In this document: piece after piece, positions 17,039-26,310 of the stretch
How the letters are laid out: the number at the start of each line of letters is the position of its first letter
Numbering within the stretch: position 1 is the first letter of the stretch
NCBI GenBank assembly: GCA_014584395.1
Contig: JACTMY010000020.1
Span: forward strand, 124,001-188,000
Direction: 5' to 3'
Source of the DNA: Planctomycetota bacterium
GTDB lineage: Bacteria; Planctomycetota; Planctomycetia; Gemmatales; HRBIN36
Length of the DNA: 64,000 nucleotides
Program-made: the position numbers and the translations under genes
The notes under the pieces: model-generated
Told to the model about the DNA's origin: nothing
The model's input: the letters and a program-made list of their open reading frames with translations, nothing else
Databases searched by the model: none

Positions 17039-17617
17039 CTACTTCGCCAATTCTTCTTCAATGGCCTTGATGACGTCCGAGGCATCGGGTTTGGTCCGCG
17101 GCGGAAAGCGATTCACCACTTCTCCCTTGCGGTTCACCAGGAACTTCTCGAAGTTCCAGGTGATCTCCCCGGCGAACTTCGGGTTGGTTTCCTTCGAAGT
17201 GAGGAACTTGTACAGTTCGCACTGGCCAGCGCCCTTGACCACGATCTTGCTCATCATGGGGAAAGTCACGCCGTAGTTTTTTGAGCAGAATTCGGCGATC
17301 TGCTCATTGCTGCCCGGCTCCTGGTTGCCAAACTCATTCGCCGGGAAGCCGATGATCACCAGTCCCTTGGCGGCATAGCGTTCGTGCAGCGCCTGCAGTT
17401 GCTTGTATTGCGGGGTCAGGCCGCACTTGCTGGCCACGTTGACCATCAGGACCACCTTGCCGTGATAATCGCCGAGGTTGACATCCTTGCCTTCGAGGTT
17501 CTTCATGGTGAAATTCAAAACGGGAGGCACGTCGCGGTTCTCCTTGGCTGCAACCAATGTGATGGAAAAGGACAGGGTCAACAGGCTGCACAGGGTGATC
17601 CAGGCTCGGTTACGCAT
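17039..17617 (-). CDS. Exported glutathione peroxidase-family thiol peroxidase
   Basis: Protein of 192 residues with an N-terminal signal peptide (MRNRAWITLCSLLTLSFSIT, cleavage after AA about residue 25). The peroxidase domain has NVASKCGLTPQY (catalytic Cys, not selenocysteine), GFPANEFGNQEPG (catalytic Gln) and WNFEKFLV (catalytic Trp, Asn). It is a Cys-type enzyme that reduces hydroperoxides, probably using thioredoxin rather than glutathione, in the periplasm. There is no second Cys at the usual resolving position (the helix after the Gln motif has FCSKNYGV, which may serve). The upstream ATG at 17707 is rejected because it would precede the signal peptide by 30 odd residues. Monocistronic, with its own terminator. 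Confidence 0.9.
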   Translation of the reverse strand: MRNRAWITLCSLLTLSFSITLVAAKENRDVPPVLNFTMKNLEGKDVNLGDYHGKVVLMVNVASKCGLTPQYKQLQALHERYAAKGLVIIGFPANEFGNQEPGSNEQIAEFCSKNYGVTFPMMSKIVVKGAGQCELYKFLTSKETNPKFAGEITWNFEKFLVNRKGEVVNRFPPRTKPDASDVIKAIEEELAK

Positions 17618-17775
17618 GGAAGCATCTCCACATGGATGAGGGTAACAAACTACGTTTGGACGACCGAAGCTGTTATACGCCAAACCGCCGTCCGGGGGGA
17701 GTCGCAACGGATCGTAATCGGTTTTGACAACGGCTCTGCTGCTTCATCGTCCTCCTGCGACGACAAGGTTTCGAA

Positions 17776-18849
17776 TCATCGTTTCCGGCGCGGACGATGC
17801 TGCCGCAAGGCGTTCAGCGTCCGTTCCATCTCCGCGGGCAAAGGCGCCAAGAATTCTTTCCATTGATTCAGCTTCGGATGCAGGATGCGGAGGCGATAGG
17901 CGTGCAGCGCCTGCCGGGTGAGGAGCGGCTCATCGGCTTCGGCCTGAGGATGGACCTCGCGGAGGCGAAACTCCCTGGCCCCGCTGTACAGCTCATCGGC
18001 CAGGACGGGGCAGCCGACCGAGGCCAGGTGCACGCGGATTTGATGCGTTCGCCCCGTCTTGGGATGCGCCTTGCAATAGGTGAAGCCGTCGAACCGTTCG
18101 ATCACCTCGAAATAGGTGCAGGCTTCCCGGATGCGCTTGGCTTCATTGGCCGCGGGGAAGATGGCCATTTTCTCGCGCACCGAGGGATGATGGCCGATGG
18201 GCTTTTCGATGTAGTCGCCATCCCGGTCGAGCACGCCCCGCGTGATGACGTGGTATTCCTTGAACACCTTGCGATGTTCGAACTGCAAGCTCAGGTCGCG
18301 GTGGGTGGATTCTTCCTTGGCGATGAGGATGACGCCGCTGGTGTCGCGGTCCAGCCGATGCACGATGCCGGGCCGATAGTCGCCGTTGTCCATGCTGAGT
18401 TTCTGGAAATGAAACCGCAAGGCGTTGACCAGCGTGCCCGACCAGTTGCCCTTGGCCGGGTGGACGACCATGGCCGGCGGCTTGTTCACCACGGCCATGA
18501 AGTCATCCTCGTAGAGAATGTCGAGGGGAATGTCCTCGGGCAGGGGCATGGGGTGGGGCGGGTCGAAGGGTGCCAGGCGTATGTGGTCGCCGCCTCGGAC
18601 CCGATAGCTGGGTTTGACCTTTTGTTCGTTAACCAGGACCAACCCTTGCTCGATGGACTTTTGCACCAAGGATCGGCTGTGGCCCGGATAGGCCGAAGTG
18701 AGATAAAGGTCGAGCCGGGTGCCTTCCGAGGCGCGGGCCACGTCCAGCGACAGATTCAACTCCCGGGCCGGTTCCTGCTCTAAAGGCAGGTCGCAGCCCA
18801 GGTCGTCATCGTCGTCGATGAATTCCAGCTCGCGTTCAAACTCGCTCAT
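17776..18849 (-). CDS. RluD-type rRNA pseudouridine synthase
   Basis: Protein of 357 residues. An acidic N-terminal tail is followed by an S4 RNA-binding domain (RLDLYLTSAYPGHSRSLVQK, about 38-90) and the RluA-family catalytic domain, with the active-site motif HRLDRDTSG (catalytic Asp) and HPKTGRTHQIRVHLA. The domain order and length match RluD/YlyB, which modifies 23S rRNA U1911/1915/1917. The exact target is inferred. It lies 16 bases downstream of the GT87 gene on the same strand, probably co-transcribed. Confidence 0.88.
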   Translation of the reverse strand: MSEFERELEFIDDDDDLGCDLPLEQEPARELNLSLDVARASEGTRLDLYLTSAYPGHSRSLVQKSIEQGLVLVNEQKVKPSYRVRGGDHIRLAPFDPPHPMPLPEDIPLDILYEDDFMAVVNKPPAMVVHPAKGNWSGTLVNALRFHFQKLSMDNGDYRPGIVHRLDRDTSGVILIAKEESTHRDLSLQFEHRKVFKEYHVITRGVLDRDGDYIEKPIGHHPSVREKMAIFPAANEAKRIREACTYFEVIERFDGFTYCKAHPKTGRTHQIRVHLASVGCPVLADELYSGAREFRLREVHPQAEADEPLLTRQALHAYRLRILHPKLNQWKEFLAPLPAEMERTLNALRQHRPRRKR

Positions 18850-18865
18850 GTACCTATTGTACGAG

Positions 18866-20263
18866 TCAGCGAGTCGATTCGGGGGCGGAAGTCATCGCAG
18901 AGGCGGCAAAGGGGAAGGGCCGCTTGCCGCGAACCCGCCGAGCCAGGCGGCGCTCGGCATCCTCGGCGGACCGCCAGGGTGAGCGCCGCAGGATCGTTGC
19001 GATCACGGCGATGAGGATCAGGTAAGCGAAAACGTAAGCCCCATAGACTTGGGCCATCTTGGCGCCCATCTTGTTTTGCCCGATCCACTCCCACAGGCTG
19101 GTGCTGGTCGTAGCCATGAGCAGCGTGGCCGCCAGGCAACTGCCGATCAAGAGCAGGCGATGCCGCTGCGCCAGCCCGCCGACGGCCCAATGGTAAACGA
19201 TGACGCCAAACGGCAGCAGCAGCGTCACGCAGTGGTGCTTCCAGGTCCGCTCGCTGAAGAGCAGCATGCCGAGCACGACCAGGGCGTATTCCGCGGCCAG
19301 GAGCGGATGCTCGCGCTTTTGCGTCGGCGTGCGGCACATCCACGCCAAAAAGACCAGGAACAGGACGCCGCAGACTTTGACAATGAAGCGGGCCGACTCC
19401 GGTTCAAGGTCCAGCCAATTGTAATAACCTTCCGGCAGCGGCTGGTCGTCATCATCCAGAAACGACGGGCTGCGCGTCCCCAGGCGATAGACCAGACCCG
19501 GCAGCGATTGATTGTTATGCTCGGTCGTCACCGCGCCTTGCACGGCAAAGGGCAGGATCATCCGTTCGACCCAGGTGTGCGTGATCTGGACGGTGTGGGC
19601 GTACCCCAGGATGCTGCCCGGAATCAGGAAAAAGAAGAGCACCAGGCCAAGGGCGGCGGCGGCCAGCGTTTTCCAGGCCCGCTTCCAGAGGAAATAGGGG
19701 ATGAACAGCGCGGGCGTGACTTTGCAGGTAATGGCCAGGGCCAGAGCCAACCCCGCACCGACGTCGCGCCCTTGACGAAAAGCATAAACCGAGGCCACGA
19801 CCAGGAAAAGGATGAGCAGGTTGACGTTGCCATGGCTCAAGTCGCCGACGATGGGCCTCAGGCTGAACGCCAGCATGATGACCTGCGCCCATGGCGGAAA
19901 GGCCACGCCGGATGCCGCGACCAGCCGCACGACCCAAAGAAAGGCGAGCATCGTCATCCCGACCTTGATGAGGAACCAGGTGATCGCTCCGGTATCGACG
20001 TGGAGCGAGCCGACCTTAAACCTGGGCAGTTCAGAGAGGGGATAGAGGATCAAGCCCATGATGGGCGCGTTGGGATAGTTGTATTTTTCGTAGACGTCTT
20101 CGCCGCGGATCAATCCCTGCACCTGATTCCGCCAGCGATTGAAAGCGGATCGATCTTCGCTGGACTTGATCATGTATTGGATGCCGACGATGAGGAACAA
20201 CAGCGTCAATCCGCCAAGCACCCAGGCATGGGGTTGGCGCCAGAACGTTATGGTTTGCGTCAT
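18866..20263 (-). CDS. GT87/DUF2029 polytopic membrane glycosyltransferase
   Basis: Protein of 465 residues with about ten transmembrane helices. The first extracytoplasmic loop carries GEDVYEKYNYPNAPIMGLI, matching the DUF2029/GT87 family, in which an Asp in this loop is catalytic and polyprenyl-phosphate sugars are donors. A LIGSC-type helix block and a basic C-terminal tail follow. Acceptor unknown. The start at 20263 (MTQTITFWRQP) is chosen over 20305 because the first helix follows closely. It is the first gene of a probable two-gene unit with the RluD-like gene. Confidence 0.8.
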   Translation of the reverse strand: MTQTITFWRQPHAWVLGGLTLLFLIVGIQYMIKSSEDRSAFNRWRNQVQGLIRGEDVYEKYNYPNAPIMGLILYPLSELPRFKVGSLHVDTGAITWFLIKVGMTMLAFLWVVRLVAASGVAFPPWAQVIMLAFSLRPIVGDLSHGNVNLLILFLVVASVYAFRQGRDVGAGLALALAITCKVTPALFIPYFLWKRAWKTLAAAALGLVLFFFLIPGSILGYAHTVQITHTWVERMILPFAVQGAVTTEHNNQSLPGLVYRLGTRSPSFLDDDDQPLPEGYYNWLDLEPESARFIVKVCGVLFLVFLAWMCRTPTQKREHPLLAAEYALVVLGMLLFSERTWKHHCVTLLLPFGVIVYHWAVGGLAQRHRLLLIGSCLAATLLMATTSTSLWEWIGQNKMGAKMAQVYGAYVFAYLILIAVIATILRRSPWRSAEDAERRLARRVRGKRPFPFAASAMTSAPESTR

Positions 20264-20441
20264 GATCGGCTTCCTTGCCGCGATGGAATGAAACGGTCGG
20301 CCCAAAGCTTAGCAGGCCAGGAAAATTGAGGCAAGGCGAACAGGAAACCTCGGCCAAGGGCCGGCAGGACAGGCCAGCTAAAACCCGTCTAGGCAAACAA
20401 ACCCCCTGGAATAGACCCGCCGCTTCACGCATCATGTAAGT

Positions 20442-20954
20442 ATGAACGTCTATATCCTCCTGGCGAACCTGATCGTCTTCATCCACGTGCTCTACATCGC
20501 CGCCGTGCTGCTCGGCCTGATCCTCGTCCCCATCGGCGGCTGGCGCGGCTGGGCCTGGGTCCGCCATTTCTGGCTGCGCCTGTTGCACTTCGGCATGATC
20601 GCCATCGTGCTCCTGGAAACAGCTTGCGGCGTGCGCTGTCCGCTCACCGACTGGGAGGATGCCCTGCGCTTGAAGGGCGGCGTCGAAAGGACCGTCCTGG
20701 GCAAGGACCCGGTCACGGGATACGACATCGTCCGCGTCGACCCGGCCCAGGATGATTTTGTCGGCCGCTGTCTCAACGGCATTCTCTTTCCCGAGGACAT
20801 GCCCAAGTGGTTCTATCCGACCCTTTATTTCGCCGTCGGCACGCTGATCTTCGCGGCGCTGTTTCTTGTTCGGCCCAACCGCCCAACGTGGCCGCGCTGC
20901 CTGCGTCGGCGTGCACCGTCGCCTCCCAACGCGGAGTCGGAGTCCCCCGTTTAA
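20442..20954 (+). CDS. DUF2784 membrane protein
   Basis: Protein of 170 residues. It begins LANLIVFIHVLYIAAVLLG, then RHFWLRLLHFGMIAIVLLE and CPLTDWE, the core pattern of DUF2784. Three to four transmembrane helices are predicted: two before residue 65, and one near 130-150 (LYFAVGTLIFAALFLV). Compared with the usual 120-130 residue family member, it carries an extra loop of about 40 residues between the last helices (GKDPVTGYDIVRVDPAQDDF). Function unknown. The stop overlaps the end of the convergent RmlD-like gene by 4 bases. Confidence 0.85.
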   Translation: MNVYILLANLIVFIHVLYIAAVLLGLILVPIGGWRGWAWVRHFWLRLLHFGMIAIVLLETACGVRCPLTDWEDALRLKGGVERTVLGKDPVTGYDIVRVDPAQDDFVGRCLNGILFPEDMPKWFYPTLYFAVGTLIFAALFLVRPNRPTWPRCLRRRAPSPPNAESESPV

Positions 20955-21847
20955 TGCGGGGGGGCGGCCAACGTCAACCCTTCAGTCAAGGTTTCCTCAT
21001 AGCCCGGCCAGGCGATGTCCGGATAAAGCTGGCGAAAGCGGCTGGAATCCAGGGAAACATCGGCAGGCCGCGGTTCCGGCGCGGGCGTCTGATCCCGCCG
21101 GCCTGGCAGGATCAGCTCTTCCCGCACGCCGAGATGCCGTGCCAACCGCTGCCCCATTTCGTAACGGCTCATGCGCTCCGATCCGCCCAAATGCAGCAGA
21201 CCGGTGACGTCCGAATCCAGGGCCAACCGCCACAGACAACGAGCCGCCTGGGGAAGCCCCAAGGGGGTCCGCCATTCGTCCTCGAACAAGGAAAACGGCT
21301 TCCCCTGCCGCAAGGCTTGGAGCAGTTGATCGAAAAATCGCGGCGGACCGATGAGCTTTGGACCCAAGAGCCAACTCAGGCGAACGATCAAGGATCGCGG
21401 CCATGCTTGCACGACCTGCTCCGCTTCCCGCTTGGTGCGGGCATAATGGGAAAGCGGATGCGGCGCGTCCGTTTCACGGTAATGCCCGCGGCGGCCATCG
21501 AAGACCAGATCCGTGGACACGAAAAGCAATCGGCAGGAACGCTGTTCGCACCATTCGCATAACAGCCTGGTCCCTTCGACGTTGATCTGCCTGGCGCGGT
21601 CGGGTTGGGCATGACAGTCGGCGATGGCGGCCAGGGCGGCGGCATGGAGCACGACGTCGGGCGCCGCGGCCGTGAAAGCCTGCTCGACCTGAGCGCGGTC
21701 AGCGAGGTTGACCGGGATGGCGGGGATGTGCCAAGCCGACCGAGCTGTGGCGCCGCTCCAGGCCACGACGTCGATCTTTTGTCGGGATGCTTCGTGGAGC
21801 AGATAGGCGCCAAGATGGCCCGTGGCCCCGGTTAACAGCACGCGCAA
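20951..21847 (-). CDS. RmlD-like NAD(P)-dependent sugar reductase/epimerase
   Basis: Protein of 298 residues of the extended SDR family. It has the Rossmann motif LLTGATGHLGAYL at the N end, HAAALAAIADCH (substrate site), STDLVFDG and the catalytic Tyr-Lys pair in YARTKREAE. The order and length fit dTDP-4-dehydrorhamnose reductase (RmlD) and the related MAT2B group. No other rml genes are nearby, so the substrate is open. The start is TTG (21847), directly before the glycine-rich loop. It is divergent from the kinase gene. Confidence 0.8.
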   Translation of the reverse strand: MRVLLTGATGHLGAYLLHEASRQKIDVVAWSGATARSAWHIPAIPVNLADRAQVEQAFTAAAPDVVLHAAALAAIADCHAQPDRARQINVEGTRLLCEWCEQRSCRLLFVSTDLVFDGRRGHYRETDAPHPLSHYARTKREAEQVVQAWPRSLIVRLSWLLGPKLIGPPRFFDQLLQALRQGKPFSLFEDEWRTPLGLPQAARCLWRLALDSDVTGLLHLGGSERMSRYEMGQRLARHLGVREELILPGRRDQTPAPEPRPADVSLDSSRFRQLYPDIAWPGYEETLTEGLTLAAPPH

Positions 21848-21904
21848 CGGATTTCTCCCGGCTCAAGGTTGCCGACTCGGGCATGGTTCGATCGAGTTCG
21901 CAAG

Positions 21905-21963
21905 AAGGAATATATTTCCTTTCCGATTCGACCAGTCATCGGTTAAAAAATAGTCTGGTCGAA
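21905..21963 (+). repeat. Two adjacent inverted repeats upstream of the TPR kinase gene
   Basis: AAGGAA (21905-21910) and TTCCTT (21916-21921) flank TATAT. Directly after, TTCGACCAG (21927-21935) and CTGGTCGAA (21955-21963) form a perfect 9-bp inverted repeat with a 19-base spacer that is A-rich. The pair sits 35-93 bases before the kinase ATG, in a divergent promoter region, so operator sites or a leader hairpin are both possible. Confidence 0.5.
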
Positions 21964-21997
21964 ATCCGTTGCAACACCACCCTCCAGGAGCCAGGCC

Positions 21998-24868
21998 ATG
22001 GCGGTCTTGGTTCGATGCCCCAATCCCAATTGCCTCAAAACCGCATCGGTCCCCGAGGAGAAGTTGGGGCACACGGCGCGCTGCGGCTCCTGCGGCGTGA
22101 AGTTCGTCCTCGAGCCGATTCAAGCGGCTCCCGAAAGCATCGAACTGAAAATGGATGAAGCGCAGCCAGCCCGTGCCTCGGGGCACACGCAGGTCATCAC
22201 GGATTCCAAGCGGAAGGTGGTCAGCCGATACATCCTGCGGAATGAGCTCGGCTCCGGGGCATTCGGCACGGTCTACGCAGCTTATGACCCGCAGTTGGAC
22301 CGCGAAATCGCCTTGAAGATTTTGCGTCCCGAGGCGATGCAATCGCCCAAGGCGGTCGAACGGTTTCAGCGCGAGGCGAAGGCCGCCGCCCGGATGCTGC
22401 ACCCCAACATCGTCCCCGTCTACGATGCCGGACAGGATCAAGGGCTGTATTTCATCGCCTCGGCTTTTATCCAGGGTCAGGTGCTCTCCCATCTGATTCC
22501 TGAGAACGGCCTGGATCCCCGCCAGGCGGTGCAATGGGCCATTCAATTGCTCGACGCCTTGCATTACGCCCATCGCCAGGGCATCCTGCACCGCGACGTC
22601 AAGCCCGTGAACATCATGGTGGATGAATCGGGCAACCTGTTTCTCATGGACTTTGGCCTGGCGGGCTGGATGGCCGACACCGCCCGCATCACGACCGATG
22701 GCACGATCATGGGCACGCCCACCTACATGCCTCCGGAGCAGGCCAAGGGGGAAACGCAAGGTTTTGGCGCAACTTCCGACCTGTACAGCGCGGGTGTGGT
22801 CCTGTTTCAAATGCTGACAGGGCAGGTTCCATTCGAAGGTCCGCCGCCGGTGGTGATTTATCATGTCATCCATAGTCCGGCGCCGCTGCCCTCGTCGCTC
22901 AGGCCCGACCTGGACCCGCCGCTTGAAGCTATCTGTCTCAAGGCGATGGCGAAGGAGCCGAGCCAGCGGTTTCAAAGCGCCAACGATTTCGCCCAGCAGC
23001 TTCGGACGTGGCTGGTCCAGCAGCCGCCGCTCTCATCCGTGCTCGTCAAGGGCACGATGCCGATTCAAGATGCACAGACGCCGACGCTGAAGACCGAGGA
23101 GTCGAGCCGCTCCACGTCGACCCGCTCCGCGCCGGACATGCCCCCGCTCGCCAAGCCCCATGAACCGCCGGCCAAGCCGCCGCCGTCGTGGAAGAAACCG
23201 GCCGAACAGCGCGCGGATCAAGAAAAGCCGTCGGGTCCATCCCCGAAAGCCAAGCGGTGGATCGTGCTCAGCTTCTTCGCCATCGGCCTTCTGGGCGGCG
23301 GGGCAGCCCTTTGGCTGTGGCCCAAGCCCGATCCCATGAGCTTCCCAACAACGGCGAGCATGGCCTCCTCTCCCTTGGTTGCCACCACGGCCGCCACGGC
23401 GACCACGCCCAGTCCGACGCTCATCGCCCTGTCGGAGCTGTCCGGGCAAGTCTCCAAGCATCTTGAAGCCAAGGAGTACGACCAGGCCCTCAAGTTGTGC
23501 CAACAGTTGTCGCAAGCCCACAAGGATTCCGCCATCCCTTGGAAGGAAATGACACGCGTGCACCGCGCCCAGGGCATGGACGGCATGGCCGATGCCGCGC
23601 TGGCCGAGGCCCTCAAGCTGGCACCTGATGACCCGGACCTCCGCGTCAGCCGCGCGGAACGCATGCTCGCTATTGGTCTCAAAGAAGTGGCTCTAGCGGA
23701 CCTCGATCACGCGCTGACGAGCCAGCCCAGGCACCTGGGGGCCTTGAAGCTCCGCACCCAACTGCATCGCGCCATGGGCGATCATGCCAAGGCCATGCAG
23801 GACATCGAACAATGGCTCCAGGCCGACCCGAAAGCGGGCCAGGCCTATTTCGAGCGCGCCCAACTGCGGCCCCGCAACCAATTCAACGCCATCCTCGCCG
23901 ACCTGGATCAGGCGATGAAATGGGCCCCCAGCGCGGAAGCCGCCTACCAGCGCGCCGCTTTGCTGAATCTCATCGCCCATCACCTGCAAGACGAGGCCGA
24001 CGCCAAGGCCCAGAAGATCGATCTGCGGAAGTACGAAGATGCCATCGTCGCCGACGCCACCGAGGCGATGAAGCTGGGCATGGACCGGGACGATCTGCGC
24101 CGGCTGCGGGCGGTGACGCTCTTCCAGCAACAAAAGTTTGACGCCGCCCTTGAGGATTTTTCCAAGCTCACCCTCAAGGAACCCCGCCGGACGGACCTGT
24201 GGCATCTGGCTTCATGCCATTCCCGGCTTGGCGTGGAGATGATGCGCTCCGGCAAAGACCCCAAGGCCATGCAGACGCATTTCCAATCGGCCGTCAAGCT
24301 TTTCGAGGATTTGCACGCCAAGTATCCCTGGCATCTGCCGTATGCCATCGATCTGGGAGCGAATTACTTTTTCCTGGGCGAATGGCACGAGAAACAGCAG
24401 CAACTGGCCGAAGCCAAGACGGCCTTTGAAAAGGCATCGAAGTGCGGCTATGCCCGGGCTTCGCAGCGGCTTTCCGATTGGTATTTGAAGGCGATCCATG
24501 TGGCCATGAACTTCGAGGAGTCGGGCCGCTGGAAGGACCTGGCCCGCAAGCAGATTGTGCATCGCTATCGCATCGCTTGCCCGCTCAAGGACCAATCCGC
24601 CGTCCGCTTTTTCGACGTCCTGGTCACGACTCCCGCTCCGGGCAAGAGCGTGACCGATGACGAAGCCAAACGGCTCCTCGAGGATGAAGGGGCCGTTTTG
24701 CCGGTGGCGGTGCGGGAGTTTTTACAGCGCCGGGCGCGAATGGCCGTGGAATATCAGGGTTACGTCACCGATTTCCTGGAAGGGCTGGAGGAGTTGATTC
24801 AGCAGCTCAATCAAGAGACGCTCAAGTCGGCCGGTCCGCCGCTCGCTCCCGCTCCCATTCCCTCATGA
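21998..24868 (+). CDS. Membrane Ser/Thr protein kinase with zinc ribbon and TPRs
   Basis: Protein of 956 residues. An N-terminal zinc ribbon (CPNPNC and CGSC, about 6-33) is followed by a Hanks-type kinase domain (about 75-335): GSGAFGTVY glycine loop, ALKIL lysine, HRDVKPVNIM catalytic loop, MDFGLAG and the GTPTYMPPEQAKG activation segment. A Pro/Lys-rich linker leads to one transmembrane helix (about 420-440), then 500 residues dominated by TPR units (for example AEALKLAPDDPDLRVSRAERM). All catalytic residues are intact. The kinase should be cytoplasmic and the TPR part outside the membrane, making it a receptor-type kinase of the planctomycete kind. The ribosome-binding site AGGAG is well placed. 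It faces the FHA-kinase gene, whose stop is 36 bases away. Confidence 0.9.
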   Translation: MAVLVRCPNPNCLKTASVPEEKLGHTARCGSCGVKFVLEPIQAAPESIELKMDEAQPARASGHTQVITDSKRKVVSRYILRNELGSGAFGTVYAAYDPQLDREIALKILRPEAMQSPKAVERFQREAKAAARMLHPNIVPVYDAGQDQGLYFIASAFIQGQVLSHLIPENGLDPRQAVQWAIQLLDALHYAHRQGILHRDVKPVNIMVDESGNLFLMDFGLAGWMADTARITTDGTIMGTPTYMPPEQAKGETQGFGATSDLYSAGVVLFQMLTGQVPFEGPPPVVIYHVIHSPAPLPSSLRPDLDPPLEAICLKAMAKEPSQRFQSANDFAQQLRTWLVQQPPLSSVLVKGTMPIQDAQTPTLKTEESSRSTSTRSAPDMPPLAKPHEPPAKPPPSWKKPAEQRADQEKPSGPSPKAKRWIVLSFFAIGLLGGGAALWLWPKPDPMSFPTTASMASSPLVATTAATATTPSPTLIALSELSGQVSKHLEAKEYDQALKLCQQLSQAHKDSAIPWKEMTRVHRAQGMDGMADAALAEALKLAPDDPDLRVSRAERMLAIGLKEVALADLDHALTSQPRHLGALKLRTQLHRAMGDHAKAMQDIEQWLQADPKAGQAYFERAQLRPRNQFNAILADLDQAMKWAPSAEAAYQRAALLNLIAHHLQDEADAKAQKIDLRKYEDAIVADATEAMKLGMDRDDLRRLRAVTLFQQQKFDAALEDFSKLTLKEPRRTDLWHLASCHSRLGVEMMRSGKDPKAMQTHFQSAVKLFEDLHAKYPWHLPYAIDLGANYFFLGEWHEKQQQLAEAKTAFEKASKCGYARASQRLSDWYLKAIHVAMNFEESGRWKDLARKQIVHRYRIACPLKDQSAVRFFDVLVTTPAPGKSVTDDEAKRLLEDEGAVLPVAVREFLQRRARMAVEYQGYVTDFLEGLEELIQQLNQETLKSAGPPLAPAPIPS

Positions 24869-24904
24869 ACCATCAGGCTTCCCCGCCATCGACCAGAGAC
24901 GGGT

Positions 24905-26299
24905 TTACATGTATGGCAGCAGCGCCTGGCGAAACTCGGCCGCCGACGGGCTGCGGGCTTCGGGCGGCTTGGCCAGATTGTGCTCGATGAGCTGCGCCAT
25001 GCTCTCGGGCACGTCGGCCCGGCGCTCGCGCAGCGGCACCGGATGGGCTTTTTCGTCCAGCACTTTGCCGAACAGTTCGTTGACGGATTTGACGCCGTCG
25101 TAAAGCATTTTCTTCGTGAGCACGTAGTACAGCGTGGCGGCCACGGCGTAGAGATCGGCCGGCGGTTTGACCGTGCGCGGATGCAGGATTTGCTCCGGGG
25201 GCATGAAGGCGGGCGAGCCGGCCATGTCCCCCGCCATCGTCAGCCCCGAAAGCTGCGAGGCATGGTACACTCGGGCCAGGCCAAAATCCGCCAGCTTCAC
25301 GATCGCCGGCTCGGCCGTGGCGTGCTTGAGCACGTTGGCTGGCTTAATGTCGCGGTGGACAAAGCCCTTGGCGTGGGCATACGCCAAGGCTTGCAGGAGT
25401 TGGCTGCCAAGCCGCGCAGCCAAGGGAACGGGCATCGGGCCCTGTTGCTGCACCCAGGTCATCAGGTCCATGCCGGGGAGATATTCCATGGCGAAAAAGA
25501 AGCAGTGCTCCTGCTCGCCGGCGTCGCGGAAGCCGATGATGTGCGGATGCTGGAGTTCTTTGAGGATCTGCACTTCCCGCAGGAACAAGTCGCGCTGTTT
25601 CTTGGACCCGGTCACCGCGGGCTGAATCACCTTCAAGGCCACCAGCGCTTGCTCCGGTCGCGGCTCATTCATCCGGCAGGCCAGATAGACCGTCCCCATC
25701 GCTCCCTTGCCCAACTGCCGCAGGACGCGATAGTTTCCCACCGGTTGGGGCATTTCCTTGGCGATGGCCAGGCACGTGGAGCAGAACCAGTCGCGCTGGA
25801 TGGCCTGGCCGCAGGCCAGGCAGCGTTCCAAGTGGAGCACCTTGGGCGGGACCGCCGCCGCGAGCTTGGCCGCGGGAGGCGGCGGCGCGGCGGGCAGATC
25901 AGGGATGCTGCCAGAGTCATCCCCGGCTGCTTCGATGGCCACGTCCAGGACCGTGTGGCCGGCGCGGATGCGGTCGCCGTTGCGGATGGCCGAGACCCGC
26001 ACCTTCTGCTCGTTGACGAAAGTGCCATTGCGGCTGCCCAGATCGAGCAGCAGACACTGCGGCGGGTTCACTTCGATCATGAAGTGGTAGCGGGAAATAT
26101 GCTTGTCCAGACCCGCCAGGCGAAAGTGCGCATGGGAGGAGCGGCCGACGATGAAGTGATCATGTTGCGCGAAGGAAAACTGCTGCCCGGCGTGCGGCCC
26201 CTCGACGACGCGCATCTGAATGCGAAAGGGGGCGGGTTCCGGAACGGCGGGCGCGAGATCGACGGGCACTTCGCGGGTGGTGGGGAGTTCGTCCGGCAT
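24905..26299 (-). CDS. FHA-domain Ser/Thr protein kinase
   Basis: Protein of 464 residues. The N-terminal FHA domain (about 25-105) has the phosphothreonine-binding pattern FIVGRSSHAHFRL, SRYHFMIE and LGSRNGTFVN. A single zinc ribbon follows (CLACGQAI with CSTC, about 160-180), then a Hanks kinase domain (about 195-455): KGAMGTVYLA, ALKVI, FVHRDIKPANVL, ADFGLARV and GSPAFMPPEQ. There is no membrane helix, so it is cytosolic. FHA-kinases can bind their own or partner phosphothreonines; the membrane kinase gene that ends 36 bases away is an obvious candidate partner, by inference only. The ATG at 26299 follows the protease stop by 11 bases, so the pair is an operon. Confidence 0.9.
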   Translation of the reverse strand: MPDELPTTREVPVDLAPAVPEPAPFRIQMRVVEGPHAGQQFSFAQHDHFIVGRSSHAHFRLAGLDKHISRYHFMIEVNPPQCLLLDLGSRNGTFVNEQKVRVSAIRNGDRIRAGHTVLDVAIEAAGDDSGSIPDLPAAPPPPAAKLAAAVPPKVLHLERCLACGQAIQRDWFCSTCLAIAKEMPQPVGNYRVLRQLGKGAMGTVYLACRMNEPRPEQALVALKVIQPAVTGSKKQRDLFLREVQILKELQHPHIIGFRDAGEQEHCFFFAMEYLPGMDLMTWVQQQGPMPVPLAARLGSQLLQALAYAHAKGFVHRDIKPANVLKHATAEPAIVKLADFGLARVYHASQLSGLTMAGDMAGSPAFMPPEQILHPRTVKPPADLYAVAATLYYVLTKKMLYDGVKSVNELFGKVLDEKAHPVPLRERRADVPESMAQLIEHNLAKPPEARSPSAAEFRQALLPYM

Positions 26300-26310
26300 C
26301 AGTGCTCCCC

